This document shows, one piece after another, positions 1 to 8,916 of a stretch of DNA of 64,000 nucleotides. The translations under genes and the position numbers were made by a program. The DNA lies in contig NZ_AP025510.1 in assembly GCF_024347635.1 (NCBI RefSeq), positions 1,426,001-1,490,000 of the forward strand, in the 5' to 3' direction. Position 1 is the first letter of the stretch. Each line of letters begins with the position of its first letter. A model generated the notes under the pieces. It was not told where the DNA came from. It was given only the letters and a program-made list of their open reading frames with translations, and did no database searches. The DNA comes from Vibrio tasmaniensis. Lineage in GTDB: Bacteria; Pseudomonadota; Gammaproteobacteria; Enterobacterales; Vibrionaceae.

Positions 1-1452
1 ACCAAGAATGTTGAAGATAGACATTGCAAAAATAGCCGCATCAGAGAAGTCGATTACCGCGCCGAATTGAATTGTGGCACCAATCACAACAAACACACAA
101 AACATCACTTTAAAAATCAGTTCAGTCGTTTTTCCTTCACCAAATAGGTAAGTCCAAGCTTTAAGACCGTAGTACGACCAAGAGATCATAGTAGAAAACG
201 CGAACATGATTACCGCTAGAGCGAGTGTGTATTTGAACACTTCTGCCGTTTCAGTAAACGATGCAGCAGTAAGCGTTACACCCGTTAAGCCAGAACCATC
301 GAATGGACCTGTATTTAGACCAGCGATAGTGATAACCAAGGCTGTCATTGTACAAATGATGACAGTATCAACGAACGGTTCTAATAGTGATACTAGACCT
401 TCAGTGATTGGCTCTTTTGTTTTAACTGCTGAGTGAGCGATAGCTGCTGAACCTACACCTGCTTCGTTTGAGAACGTCGCACGTTTTAGACCTTGGATTA
501 AAGCACCAATAAATCCGCCAACCACACCTTCACCAGTAAATGCACCTGTAAAGATGGCACTGAACGCAGGACCCACTTGATCAAGGTTAGAACCGATAAC
601 AATCAGAGCCATACCGATATACAGAGCAGCCATCCAAGGAACAACTTTTTCTGTTACCGAAGCAATAGAAGGCATACCGCCAACAATAACGGAAAACACT
701 AGGGTAGCAAGTACAAGCCCTGTGATAACACCGTATTCACTAGGTACATCAAATGCGTAAGTGAGCATGGCATGTGCTTGGTTCGCTTGGAACATGTTAC
801 CGCCGCCCAATGCACCTAAAATACACATTAATGCAAAACCAATAGCAAGGACTTTACCTAGTCCGCCTAAACCTCGTTCACCAAGACCTTGGCTTAGGTA
901 GTACATTGGACCACCCGAAACAACACCTGAAGGTAGGATGGTTCGATATTTCACACCTAAAGTACACTCACAGAACTTAGAGGCCATACCCAGAAGGCCA
1001 CACAAGATCATCCAGAATGTCGCGCCAGGGCCACCAATCGCGAGTGCAGCACCTACACCTGCAATATTACCCAGTCCGACAGTTCCTGAAAGCGCTGTTG
1101 TTAACGCTTGAAAGTGAGAAACTTCGCCGTCTTCTTTAGAGTTAGGGTCGGTATACTTACCTTTGATAATGTCTATCGCCATACCAACACGTTTAAATTG
1201 AACAAAGCCAAAATAAACAGTGAAGATAATTGCAGCGAGCAAGAGCCAACCAACAATGATTGGGAAGTTTGCTTCACCAAGCGGAACACTTTTAAATATT
1301 AATCCAACGAACCACCCTGTGTAGTCATTGAAAAAACCATCAACACTTTTACTTAAGTTACTGATACCTTGGCTAAATGATCCTTCTTCTGCAAATGCAC
1401 TGGAACTAAACAATAATATAAACCCAAAAAATAATTCACGTATGTTTTTCAT
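1..1452 (-). CDS. Sodium:alanine/glycine symporter (AGCS family), 3' end cut by window edge
   Basis: Inner-membrane carrier expected to import alanine or glycine with Na+. Reading the minus strand from the ATG at 1450-1452 gives 484 open codons that run off the left edge without a stop. Visible AGCS hallmarks are GNIAGVG, GGPGATFWM and the family signature KRATFSNEAGVGSAAIAH, among many hydrophobic helices. The first 22 residues (MKNIRELFFGF...SSAFA) resemble a signal peptide or extra helix, as in other Vibrio members. An ACAGGGA ribosome site sits just upstream of the ATG. The gene is monocistronic as far as seen and is preceded by a leader of roughly 200 nt with two hairpins (separate entry). 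Family assignment is firm; alanine versus glycine preference cannot be read from sequence. Confidence 0.93.
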   Translation of the reverse strand, partial: MKNIRELFFGFILLFSSSAFAEEGSFSQGISNLSKSVDGFFNDYTGWFVGLIFKSVPLGEANFPIIVGWLLLAAIIFTVYFGFVQFKRVGMAIDIIKGKYTDPNSKEDGEVSHFQALTTALSGTVGLGNIAGVGAALAIGGPGATFWMILCGLLGMASKFCECTLGVKYRTILPSGVVSGGPMYYLSQGLGERGLGGLGKVLAIGFALMCILGALGGGNMFQANQAHAMLTYAFDVPSEYGVITGLVLATLVFSVIVGGMPSIASVTEKVVPWMAALYIGMALIVIGSNLDQVGPAFSAIFTGAFTGEGVVGGFIGALIQGLKRATFSNEAGVGSAAIAHSAVKTKEPITEGLVSLLEPFVDTVIICTMTALVITIAGLNTGPFDGSGLTGVTLTAASFTETAEVFKYTLALAVIMFAFSTMISWSYYGLKAWTYLFGEGKTTELIFKVMFCVFVVIGATIQFGAVIDFSDAAIFAMSIFNILG

Positions 1453-1624
1453 GGTTTTCCCTGTCTTTTTATTAAATTATGTTTGTTGCTGTTGTGTTTT
1501 TTCTATTTGTTTTTTTACGTTTCAGTGACTCATCTACTTCATTCGACGGCAACATAAACGGCTGTAGCTAGGTCGAAAAACGAAATAAATATAAGTACTG
1601 ATCTTGCTTTATATGGATATCCTT

Positions 1625-1669
1625 TTGGTATGTGCACCAATTAGACTATGGCATTCGGCCTGCCAAGTC
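1625..1669 (-). promoter_or_regulatory. Two adjacent hairpins in the 5' leader of the AGCS symporter
   Basis: On the minus strand two perfect stems lie side by side, 175-220 nt before the symporter start. The first pairs GACT-TGGCA with TGCCA-(T)-AGTC (1644-1669) around the loop GGCCGAA. The second pairs TTGGT with ACCAA (1625-1640) around GCACAT. Some vibrios carry a glycine riboswitch before an AGCS gene, but the conserved glycine-aptamer core is not visible here. This may be another structured leader or an attenuator. Ligand unknown. Confidence 0.45.
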
Positions 1670-2028
1670 CTACTGATAATCCTATACACAAAAATAATGC
1701 CCTTAAAGAATTTTTTACAATAAATTTACAATTGTTCGGGTTTTGTCATTGTTTGTGAATAAGCAGGTGTTTTTTAGGTTGGAAAAGTATATGCAGTGGC
1801 TGTTATAGCGATGGGTATGGTGAATGATCTAGGGTGGCGATAGGGAAGTCGGCGAGTTTGAATGTACGATATATGCTTGAGAGGTGTTTAAACAATTGAT
1901 GGACGAAGATGTAATCGGGGCTGAGGTCGTTAAAAAATCCCTATATTGAAGTGAACTAAAATTGGGTATTCCTGTTAAACGGCTTTCAAGGTTCTGGATT
2001 GATGCGCCAGGGCTTGTTCTTCATACTA

Positions 2029-2058
2029 AAATGCCACCGAAAATTTTCAGTGGCATTT
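2029..2058 (-). terminator. Hairpin terminator after the HU operon
   Basis: AAATGCCAC (2029-2037) pairs with GTGGCATTT (2050-2058), with further inner pairing through GAAAATTTTC. Read on the minus strand it is followed by TTTTAG. It lies 50 bases past the stop of the 47-aa gene. Confidence 0.55.
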
Positions 2059-2108
2059 GAATGACAACAAACCATTACCCAAATCTTTAACTACAGCTCT
2101 AATACAAA

Positions 2109-2252
2109 CTATAGCTCTAACAGTTTGGCTAATTCACGCTCTTCGAGAAGTTCTTCAATGCGTTGACGAGCCTTAGGCCCTTCAGCTTGTGCTTTGGTTG
2201 ACTTGCCGGCTTTTTTACTGCGGCTCGTTTTTGTTTTTTCCTTAGTTGTCAT
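2109..2252 (-). CDS. 47-aa basic/acidic helical protein downstream of HU (PA3496-like)
   Basis: Short open frame from the ATG at 2250-2252 to TAG, with a good ribosome site (AAGGAAGG) seven bases upstream. The product has a Lys/Ser/Thr-rich first half (MTTKEKTKTSRSKKAGKS) and a charged helix at the C terminus (RIEELLEERELAKLLEL). The RIEELxEERELxxLLE ending resembles the small family annotated as PA3496-type putative envelope integrity protein, but I make this match from memory of the pattern. It starts 25 bases after the HU stop on the same strand, so the two genes are probably co-transcribed. The frame, ribosome site and codon use support a real gene; function unknown. Confidence 0.72.
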   Translation of the reverse strand: MTTKEKTKTSRSKKAGKSTKAQAEGPKARQRIEELLEERELAKLLEL

Positions 2253-2277
2253 CGTAACCTTCCTTGTATTTTCTATC

Positions 2278-2553
2278 TTACAGGTTGCATGTCTCTTTTA
2301 GAGCTTTACCTGCTTTAAATGCTGGTGTTTTTGACGCTGAGATTTGAATCTCTTCTCCAGTTCTTGGATTGCGACCAGTGCGAGCAGCACGACTATTTAC
2401 TTTGAAGCTACCAAATCCAAGGATCGATACATCATCGCCATTTGCAAGCGTAGTCGAGATACCTTCAACGAGCGCATTGAGTGCTGTGCCTGCTTGCTCT
2501 TTTGATATGTCAGCAGAAGTTGCGATGTGTTCAACTAATTGAGATTTGTTCAT
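2278..2553 (-). CDS. HU-family DNA-binding protein
   Basis: Small nucleoid protein that binds and bends DNA as a dimer with little sequence preference. At 91 aa it has the usual HU length. The N-terminal helices ([21 protein letters not shown]) are followed by the GFGSFKV strand and the DNA-binding arm containing [15 protein letters not shown], then the conserved [10 protein letters not shown] ending. It resembles E. coli HU-alpha but differs enough (the C-terminal ETCNL, several substitutions) that it may be an additional HU paralogue rather than the main hupA/hupB product. AAGGAAAT lies before the ATG. The 47-aa gene follows in the same direction. Confidence 0.93.
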   Translation of the reverse strand: MNKSQLVEHIATSADISKEQAGTALNALVEGISTTLANGDDVSILGFGSFKVNSRAARTGRNPRTGEEIQISASKTPAFKAGKALKETCNL

Positions 2554-2835
2554 ATTTTAATTTCCTTATCGAGTTCGTATGGTGCCTAGCTTTTGCAAAC
2601 TAGTTGTTTGAATTTACCAATATAAACTGAAGTTATGTCATTGCTAGGATTGAACTTTGTAAAGTAACAAACGATGTTGATTATAAAAACATATCACGCC
2701 TCATTCAATGCAAATCATTGAGTATTGCCTGTTTTCGGCCAGTTATGGACAGTGAGTCATGAAAATGAACATCGTTTTGTTTTAATTAATTCATGATGTC
2801 AATTAAAGTTGATCTTTGGCTGCATGCAGAACAGA

Positions 2836-2863
2836 CGAAAAAGCCCAGCGTGTGTGCTGGGCT
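2836..2863 (-). terminator. Rho-independent terminator of the VC0807-family gene
   Basis: AGCCCAGC (2842-2849) and GCTGGGCT (2856-2863) form an 8-bp stem with a six-base loop; on the minus strand a run of T follows (2837-2841). Confidence 0.85.
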
Positions 2864-2960
2864 AATACTTTTTGTGAAGCAATTGGTTTTTGAAGCTAGC
2901 TGTTATTTAAGCAAATGAGTATCTGAAGCGGTTTCGTACTCGGAGCTAACGTAACGAAAA

Positions 2961-3656
2961 CTACTTAGTAATAAAGATCTGTTCCGTTTCTAGCGAGGTC
3001 ATAGAACGAACTTGGCGCCAAATGTAGTAGAAGATACCTAACATCATCAACATACTTGGAATAGCGATGGCCGGGTAGCTGTAAAGTGTCAGCTTCCCCA
3101 ATTCTTCATTAAAAGCGGCAGTACCAGCCGGGCTAGTCACAATCCAAGTCGCCAGAAAGTAGTTCATCGCAGAAGAAAACGCGAAGGTACTAGCGAATAG
3201 GTAGTTTGACTTCATTAGGCAACGATTAAACTCTGCTTGGTTACCAAACTGTCTCAAACGCTCTTCGATTAGAGATATGTTTAACAGTGCCGGTGTGAAG
3301 ATAACTTTCTGGATAAACGGGTAGCGAGTGAAGGTTGATCCAAGAACCGCTAAACCAATTAGGCCGGGTATTAATGCTTCTTTTAGTGCTAACCAACGAG
3401 TGTCGAGTTCGAAGAAGCCAATACCGCCGGTTAATAGCACGCTGACAAAGCCAAGTGCCGCAATGAAGTTAAACTTCTTGTTGCGGATTAACTCCATACC
3501 ACCGTAAGCAATAGGGAAGGCAAGGGCGACAAGTAGTGCTAAGCCAGTTCCTAGGTGTTCCTCTCCACTGAACTTCATTAAGATAAATGAAGGAAGAAAG
3601 ACGTTAAATACGACTTCGAAAAGAGGACTCGATTTTTTGTTTTCTGTACTACTCAT
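2961..3656 (-). CDS. VC0807-family membrane protein
   Basis: Integral membrane protein of unknown function. The frame is open from an upstream ATG at 3671, but MSSTENKKSS at 3656 is the better start, giving 231 aa; neither start has a strong ribosome site. About five to six hydrophobic segments are visible, including residues near 20-60 (LPSFILMKFSG, GLALLVALAFPIAYGG), a loop with LTGGIGFFELD, and a C-terminal pair (LYSYPAIAIPSMLMMLGIFYYIW). The pattern of AYGG..LI..KKFNF, LTGGIG and KEALIPGLIGLAVL fits the group NCBI calls VC0807 family. It is monocistronic, with its own terminator. Confidence 0.8.
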   Translation of the reverse strand: MSSTENKKSSPLFEVVFNVFLPSFILMKFSGEEHLGTGLALLVALAFPIAYGGMELIRNKKFNFIAALGFVSVLLTGGIGFFELDTRWLALKEALIPGLIGLAVLGSTFTRYPFIQKVIFTPALLNISLIEERLRQFGNQAEFNRCLMKSNYLFASTFAFSSAMNYFLATWIVTSPAGTAAFNEELGKLTLYSYPAIAIPSMLMMLGIFYYIWRQVRSMTSLETEQIFITK

Positions 3657-3902
3657 AATTTCTAAATACATTATGTTATGGATTTATTCTCAGGGATTGT
3701 TGTTTACCTCGCTCAAGATGTAAAGCCTTAAGACGTCATGCTGTGTAACGACATGTGACATCAACGACATCCCCGAGCTTACTTTATGGGTAATTCAGCC
3801 ATTTCGTGTCTGAGTTCTCGATTAACTTGGGGCTTATGGTGTGAAAGCCGTTGCTTGGTGAGTCAATTTCTATGAATTCAATAGCCAAGTTTTTCGCGTT
3901 TT

Positions 3903-3938
3903 CTGCTTTGATTCACATTCCTGCTTTGATTCACATTC
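3903..3938. repeat. Perfect tandem 18-bp duplication
   Basis: CTGCTTTGATTCACATTC occurs twice head to tail (3903-3920 and 3921-3938) with no mismatch, which suggests recent slippage or duplication. It lies about 75 bases before the Zur box. Confidence 0.9.
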
Positions 3939-4011
3939 ATCAAATTACCCAAGGCTACAAAGGCATATCCATATAATTGGAAACATGTGCGGCAAGTTGC
4001 TTGCGATAGTT

Positions 4012-4033
4012 TAGTTATGTTATAACATAACTA
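4012..4033 (+). promoter_or_regulatory. Zur operator (perfect 22-bp palindrome)
   Basis: The core GTTATGTTATAACATAAC (4014-4031) extends by TA on each side to a perfect 22-bp palindrome. It matches the gammaproteobacterial Zur consensus (central ATGTTATAACAT). It lies 75 bases before the ribosome-site-supported start of the DUF1826 gene, so that gene should be derepressed in zinc shortage. Confidence 0.88.
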
Positions 4034-4108
4034 AAAATCATTCTTGCTGTGATTAACGATCGTAGCGGCAAGACCAAGACGATAAGCATGTATCAAGGAG
4101 ATGACGTA

Positions 4109-4825
4109 ATGAATGCCGTGTTAATGAAGCCTTTGGCAGACAATAGCAATCAGCCACTTAACATTAGTTCCGCCGTGAGCATCAAGGCTCAGGCGAGTCA
4201 CAAGCCATGCTTTCGTGCCTCTGAGCAGCCAACGGTACTGGCCGATATCTATCAAAGTGATATCAATATTGCGATTTGGCAGCGTACATTTGATGCTGAC
4301 TTAATAAGTGCCATTGGTGAGTTTATCGCGTCGAATCCAAACTTTAGTAAGTCTATTAGTCTGTCACCCGACAACGCTTTTGAGAAATTAGAGTTTGCGA
4401 CCGACGGAACGGCTTCTAAAGCGCTGTTAGAAAACATGGCAGAGCTGGTGGATATGTTCTGTTGCTTGTTCGAGCTTGAAGAAGTAGGGCTGCGTCTAGC
4501 CGTTCTGAATAAAGCGATGTGTCCCCGTTTCCATTTTGACCAAGTACCTTGCCGCTTAGTGACGACTTATCATGGTGTCGCCACTCAATGGCTACAGAAT
4601 GACTCGGTCGATCGTTCTAAGTTAGGGCGAGGAGCCAACGGACAACCAGATTCTGCTTCAGGCTTATACACTCACGAATCTGATATTCAACAAATGGTGA
4701 GTGGTGATGTGGCGTTGCTAAAAGGAGAGAGTTGGAGTGGCAATGAAAATTCGGGTCTTGTGCACCGTTCTCCCGTTACTTCATCTGACGAGACTCGATT
4801 ATTGCTGACGCTAGATTTCGGATAA
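4109..4825 (+). CDS. DUF1826 domain protein, Zur-regulated
   Basis: Protein of 238 aa of the DUF1826 family, which in many bacteria lies in Zur regulons and next to COG0523 (CobW-like) metallochaperone genes; a zinc-homeostasis role is inferred from that and from the operator here. The frame is open from a GTG at 4049, but AAGGAG at 4095-4100 places the start at the ATG 4109. Conserved stretches include LRLAVLNKAMCPRFHFDQVPCRL, followed by YHGVATQWL and a C-terminal GDVALLKGESW...HRSP. The paired Cys, His and Asp residues (CPRFHFD, then HRSP) could bind metal; this is my inference. No CobW gene adjoins it in this window. Confidence 0.85.
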   Translation: MNAVLMKPLADNSNQPLNISSAVSIKAQASHKPCFRASEQPTVLADIYQSDINIAIWQRTFDADLISAIGEFIASNPNFSKSISLSPDNAFEKLEFATDGTASKALLENMAELVDMFCCLFELEEVGLRLAVLNKAMCPRFHFDQVPCRLVTTYHGVATQWLQNDSVDRSKLGRGANGQPDSASGLYTHESDIQQMVSGDVALLKGESWSGNENSGLVHRSPVTSSDETRLLLTLDFG

Positions 4826-4836
4826 TAATCTTTTTT

Positions 4837-4861
4837 ATGAGATGAGATGAGATGAGATGAG
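4837..4861. repeat. Pentanucleotide microsatellite (ATGAG)x5
   Basis: Five uninterrupted ATGAG units begin 11 bases after the DUF1826 stop codon. They lie outside any gene, so slippage would not shift a reading frame. Confidence 0.9.
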
Positions 4862-4893
4862 CAAGCGGCTAGGCGCAGCTTGCCCTTATTAGT

Positions 4894-5253
4894 TTAAGCG
4901 AAGACGCGGATACGGTGTCCGTCTTGGTCAACAGCAAGGAAGTTGATGCCGTAAACCGACTCTTCTGGATCTTGTTCAAACTGAATGCCTTTTTCTTTCC
5001 ATGCCTGATAAAGATTTTCCAGTGTCTCTTTATCAGCAACAGGCATAGAGAGCTCAGTACCGCCGCCCTTGATGTTACTTGCTGGTGTTAGAACGTCAGC
5101 CTGCTTGAGGGTGATTTTAACGTTGTCTGCAAAGTCTAGGGCAGCAAAGGTTGGTGATAGAAGCTTTGGCTCGCAATCAAATGCTTTTGCATAAAAGTCC
5201 ATGCTGCGATGAATGTCTGCGACATAAAGAACAAATGAATCAATGGTAAACAT
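4894..5253 (-). CDS. VOC-family (glyoxalase-fold) protein
   Basis: Small protein of the vicinal oxygen chelate superfamily; members include glyoxalases, dioxygenases and drug-binding proteins, and the substrate here is unknown. Start chosen at the ATG 5253 because GGAG lies six bases upstream, giving 119 aa (the frame extends to 5274). The sequence shows the two beta-alpha-beta-beta-beta modules: DSFVLYVADIHRSMDFYAKAF at the N terminus and INFLAVDQDGHRIRVFA at the C terminus. The metal ligands of true glyoxalase I are not clearly conserved. The gene for a YafY-type regulator lies just upstream on the same strand, a common pairing that suggests regulation. Confidence 0.85.
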   Translation of the reverse strand: MFTIDSFVLYVADIHRSMDFYAKAFDCEPKLLSPTFAALDFADNVKITLKQADVLTPASNIKGGGTELSMPVADKETLENLYQAWKEKGIQFEQDPEESVYGINFLAVDQDGHRIRVFA

Positions 5254-5386
5254 AATAGCTCCTAGGCTGGTCAATTTGATTTGCGATGTTGTTTCTGATT
5301 TAACTCGTTTCGTCTCTGGGCAACTTGATTTGCATCGAGTTTGCTCGGGTTGGGAGAAATATAACGCGAGTCAGTGACAGTTTTTG

Positions 5387-6088
5387 TCAGTAGCGAATCA
5401 CTTTATCTGCAATGCCTTCTATGTTCTGCCAATCTTTGATCAAGTCATGACGCGGGCGCTGATACTTTTCTTTGAGCATTTTCCATTCAGCTATTCTATC
5501 CAGCCTGAAATTCCGATACGCACTTCGCGTTTCACACCAAGCGACCAAAACATAGTGCTGTTCGAATAAGCCAATCAACATCGGCCAAACGATCCTTGAA
5601 CTCACATTAGCTTTTGCGTCTGTGTAATGGAGCTCAGCTTTGTTCTGCTGCTTAATTGCCAGTTTGATGTCCGACAGTTCAATAGTTAACTCTGCAACCT
5701 CAATGATTGAAGCAACACGCACAATGTCTTCACTGCGTTTAGCTTGGTGGTCAGCAGGCAACACCGCAGAAATCTTAGCAATGGCATTTCTAGCCGACTC
5801 ATTGAACTCCCCATTGGCTTGCTTGGCGACCCATTCAGCGCCAAGCCGTAATGCTTCCAATTCCTCTGTTGAAAACATCATCGGTGGGAGAGTGAAGGTA
5901 GGTTTCAATTGATAACCCACCCCAGCTTCACCATCAATTTCAGCACCTTGTGCTTGCAGTGTCACGATATCGCGATAAATGGTGCGAGTACTCACGTTGA
6001 GCTCTTTAGCGAGATTATCGGCAGACACTGGGTATTTATGACAGCGCAATAATTGAAGCAGGTCGAAGAGGCGTTGGCTTCGGGACAT
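5387..6088 (-). CDS. YafY-type transcriptional regulator (HTH + WYL)
   Basis: Transcription factor of 233 aa. Residues 1-60 form an HTH_11 domain (SRSQRLFDLLQLLRCHKYP, then SADNLAKELNVSTRTIYRDI as the recognition helix). Residues from about 135 form the WYL-type ligand-sensing domain, visible as IVWPMLIGLFEQHYVLVAWC followed by RNFRLDRI. Such regulators usually control a neighbouring gene, here probably the VOC protein 133 bases downstream. No ribosome site is obvious before the ATG at 6088. Ligand unknown. Confidence 0.88.
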   Translation of the reverse strand: MSRSQRLFDLLQLLRCHKYPVSADNLAKELNVSTRTIYRDIVTLQAQGAEIDGEAGVGYQLKPTFTLPPMMFSTEELEALRLGAEWVAKQANGEFNESARNAIAKISAVLPADHQAKRSEDIVRVASIIEVAELTIELSDIKLAIKQQNKAELHYTDAKANVSSRIVWPMLIGLFEQHYVLVAWCETRSAYRNFRLDRIAEWKMLKEKYQRPRHDLIKDWQNIEGIADKVIRY

Positions 6089-6393
6089 AGGAAAACTCTG
6101 AGTACTTAATAGCTTATAAGATTAATGCATTGAGAATACGAACGCCATTTACATCAATATAAATGAAACAAAAGGCTCGGCATTTTATTTTCTTATTAAC
6201 GTTATTCAACCTTAGCGTATGTCGTTCGTCGGCTAGAGTTGATCTGGATCTAATTTTTGGCCCACATTTATCGATAATACAAGAGGTTAGCACGTTTAAT
6301 TATTTATTTTAACATGTAAAATATATTGGCTTGCTACCGCATGGGAACGGTTCTGTTACCCACGGTTATTTATACAAAAATTATAGGTTTTCT
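6089..6393. other. Divergent promoter region between the YafY regulator and the chemoreceptor
   Basis: About 305 bases, AT-rich, with the promoters of both flanking genes. The chemoreceptor frame is open to 6331, but its first 21 codons look like leader sequence. No other feature recognised. Confidence 0.5.
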
Positions 6394-8280
6394 ATGTTAA
6401 AGAAACTCTCGCTTAAGAATAAGCTGGCGATCTCTGCCAGTATGGCCATCATCCTGGGGGGGATTTTGGTCGAAGCACTTTCATTTCGTGCATCATTGCA
6501 ACGATTGGATACTGAAGTTGAACAGCGTTTGGAAGGGGCGTCCGCTTCTTACAACCAATACGTGTCAGATTGGATCTTATCCAAAGAGCGTGCGCTCACT
6601 TCTCTGTCGAAAGAGTCCAAACAAGAAAGCTTGGTAACTCACCTAAAACAGGTCCGTGATTCAGGGGCGTTTGATAATGTGTTCTTAGCGTTCCCTGATG
6701 GCTCGCAAAAAAATGCGAATGGCGTAGTGTTGCCACCTGGCAATGATGATCCACGCGTATGGGGTTGGTACACCAATGCGGTTGCGAACCCAAGTAAGGT
6801 GTTCATGGATAACCCAACGGTTGCAGCGGCAACTGGGGCGAATGTCGTGTCGTTGGGTACTGCAATGCAACTGCATGGCCAGCAGGTCGTTTTAGGGGCC
6901 GATGTAGAAATTACCGACATCCTTAATAGCCTTGAAAAGGTAATCCTTCCGGGCGAAGGTTACATGTTCATCGCGACCAATAAGGGCACGGTTTACACGC
7001 ACGCTGACACCAAGCTACTGAACAAGAATATCAGCTCGCTTGGGTTGAATTTTTCTGATGTACAAAAGGCGTTGATGAGCGGTAAAGATACTTCTATCGA
7101 TTTGAACGGCAGTGATTATGTTCTGTATGCACGAGCGATTGATGGCACAAACCTGATTACCATCAGTGTGGTTAATCATGACTCTTTGGTGGCGCCGTTA
7201 TTTGATGCTGTGATCGGGCAAGTGTTGGTGACATTACTGGTTGTGATTGTATGTACCATATTGTTCAATCTGCTGTGTACGATTCTATTCCGTCCGCTTA
7301 ATCATGTATCTCAAGCCTTGGCACAAATCGCTAATGGTAGCGGTGATTTAACTCAACGAATTCATGTTGAAAACCAAGACGAAGTCGGCGAGTTGGCTCA
7401 TAACTTCAATACCTTTGTGAGTAGTTTACAGCAGTTGATTGGTCATATTCGTGGACAATCAGAACAGCTAAACAGCCAGTCAGAGAAAAGTACTCAGCGA
7501 GCGAATCGTTCTGTGGACGAGCTAAACCACCAGCAGCAAGAAATTACTATGGTGGCGACAGCGGTAACGGAGATGGCTTGTGCAACTCAAGAGATTGCAT
7601 CACATGCCGAGCAAACAGCAAAGGCTGCACAAGACTCAGCAGCAAGCACCAACAGTGGTCACGCTCTGGTCGTCGACACTAAAGGCTCAATTAATAACTT
7701 GGCCAATGAAGTGAACGAAGCGGGCAATGTGATTAGCGAACTTAACAAGCACGCTCAAGAGATCTCAACAGTATTAGCGACAATCCAAGGCATTGCAGAG
7801 CAAACCAACTTACTTGCTTTGAATGCAGCGATTGAAGCCGCTCGTGCTGGTGAACAAGGTCGCGGTTTTGCAGTGGTAGCTGACGAAGTGCGTGTGCTTT
7901 CTCAACGTACTCACTCTTCAACAGAAGAGATCAAATCAACGATTGATATTCTACAGCGCACAACGACCCAAGCGGTTGAGCTTATGGAGAGCAGCTCGAA
8001 ACTGGCAATACATTCCGTAGAAGATGCCGACCGAGCTTCACATGCGCTAGAAGAGATCAACACAGCAGTGGCTTTGATTAGTGATATGGCGACTCAAATT
8101 GCGACCGCAGCAGAAGAGCAAACGCACGTGACGGGTGAAATTACTCAGAACATTACGACCATTAAAGATGTTACCGACCACTTAGTTGTGGGCGCACAGG
8201 ACAGCTTAACTGAGTCGAACGAACTTAAGAGCCAAGCCGCTGGTTTAAGTGACAAAGTGGCGACTTTTAAGCTTGCTTAA
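6394..8280 (+). CDS. Methyl-accepting chemotaxis protein (dCache-HAMP-MA)
   Basis: Inner-membrane chemoreceptor of 628 aa that would signal through CheW/CheA. The start at MLKKLSLKN (6394) puts the first transmembrane helix at residues 9-31, the normal place; the frame extends upstream to 6331 but without a ribosome site. A periplasmic double-Cache domain (about 33-280) with WGWYTNAV and [17 protein letters not shown] is followed by TM2 ([15 protein letters not shown]), a HAMP domain ([20 protein letters not shown]) and the signalling domain with the hairpin tip [20 protein letters not shown], then [12 protein letters not shown]. There is no C-terminal NWETF-like CheR tether. The ligand is not predictable, though dCache receptors often sense amino acids. 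A strong terminator follows. Confidence 0.95.
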   Translation: MLKKLSLKNKLAISASMAIILGGILVEALSFRASLQRLDTEVEQRLEGASASYNQYVSDWILSKERALTSLSKESKQESLVTHLKQVRDSGAFDNVFLAFPDGSQKNANGVVLPPGNDDPRVWGWYTNAVANPSKVFMDNPTVAAATGANVVSLGTAMQLHGQQVVLGADVEITDILNSLEKVILPGEGYMFIATNKGTVYTHADTKLLNKNISSLGLNFSDVQKALMSGKDTSIDLNGSDYVLYARAIDGTNLITISVVNHDSLVAPLFDAVIGQVLVTLLVVIVCTILFNLLCTILFRPLNHVSQALAQIANGSGDLTQRIHVENQDEVGELAHNFNTFVSSLQQLIGHIRGQSEQLNSQSEKSTQRANRSVDELNHQQQEITMVATAVTEMACATQEIASHAEQTAKAAQDSAASTNSGHALVVDTKGSINNLANEVNEAGNVISELNKHAQEISTVLATIQGIAEQTNLLALNAAIEAARAGEQGRGFAVVADEVRVLSQRTHSSTEEIKSTIDILQRTTTQAVELMESSSKLAIHSVEDADRASHALEEINTAVALISDMATQIATAAEEQTHVTGEITQNITTIKDVTDHLVVGAQDSLTESNELKSQAAGLSDKVATFKLA

Positions 8281-8332
8281 CTGTGTCATTCACTGATGCC
8301 TGATCAGTGAGTGATTATTGAGCAATAAGTCA

Positions 8333-8360
8333 AAGCGACGTAGATTACGTCGCTTTTTTT
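8333..8360 (+). terminator. Rho-independent terminator of the chemoreceptor
   Basis: AAGCGACGTA pairs with TACGTCGCTT around GAT and is followed by a T run. Confidence 0.9.
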
Positions 8361-8386
8361 GTATTTGTGAGTAATCAAATTCTTTA

Positions 8387-8788
8387 TTACTCAGTTTTTG
8401 AAAACTCTTTCAGCGCGCTCATTGCTTCGTCTGCTTTGTCTTTCTGAACGAAGATATGGTCGTGGTAATAACCAGCAATTACGTTGGCGCTAATACCGTA
8501 TGAACCTAGCTTGGTGGCAAAAGCCGCTGTTAATCCAACTGCTTCAAGACTGGAGTGGACCGATAAAGTTATCAGGCCAAATACACCGTCGAAATTTAAC
8601 TGCGCTTGAGTCGCAGCTTCCTCTGTTAGCACCAAGGTTAACCCTTCTTTTTCACGAAAGGTCGCGATTGGTTCGAGTTGAACATAATCTGCTAATCCCC
8701 CGTCTACAGTACAAAAAACATAATCACCTTCAATGAGTTCTGGTGACATGGACTTTAGCAGAATGTTTAAATCGGTAATGGCAGTCAT
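8387..8788 (-). CDS. ACT domain-containing protein
   Basis: Protein of 133 aa with two consecutive ACT-type regulatory folds (the COG3602-like group), likely to bind a small ligand such as an amino acid; no enzyme domain is attached. Start placed at MTAITDLNILLKSM (8788), preceded by AGGGAAAAAG; the frame continues to 8842 without a better site. The first module ends near VDGGLADY...FREKEGLTLVLTEE, and the second shows FGLITLSVHSSLEAVGLTAA with SYGISANVIAGYYHDHIFV, a characteristic stretch of the group. The role is unknown. Confidence 0.85.
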   Translation of the reverse strand: MTAITDLNILLKSMSPELIEGDYVFCTVDGGLADYVQLEPIATFREKEGLTLVLTEEAATQAQLNFDGVFGLITLSVHSSLEAVGLTAAFATKLGSYGISANVIAGYYHDHIFVQKDKADEAMSALKEFSKTE

Positions 8789-8916
8789 CGTCTTTTTCCC
8801 TGTGCAATCGCGTTTGTTTATGGTGTTGGATAATGAAGCCAAGATAGAATTTAGTTCTGCATAAGTAAAATTAATAATACTTATGCCATATCAGTATCGT
8901 TAATGGGAGAGTTTAT

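Larger units (their letters stand above)
1453..2108. other. Intergenic region between the AGCS carrier and the 47-aa gene
   Basis: About 650 bases without a convincing gene. The right end holds a hairpin terminator (2029-2058) for the HU transcript coming from the right. The left half is the promoter and leader of the symporter, read on the minus strand; AT-rich sequence near 1690-1740 is the likely promoter zone. Between about 1780 and 2020 I see no coding frame or motif I recognise. Confidence 0.6.
3657..4108. other. Divergent intergenic region with tandem repeat and Zur box
   Basis: Holds the promoter of the VC0807-family gene (left), an 18-bp tandem duplication (3903-3938), and the Zur operator and leader of the DUF1826 gene (right). 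No further gene is visible. Confidence 0.6.

Noticed and set aside
206..1528. Three short plus-strand frames (206-436, 1108-1302, 1328-1528)
   Set aside because: The first two lie antisense within the clearly coding AGCS gene and the third overlaps its 5' end and leader; no ribosome sites or recognisable products.
1453..1740. Glycine riboswitch before the AGCS gene
   Set aside because: The conserved aptamer core is not present on the minus strand in this leader.
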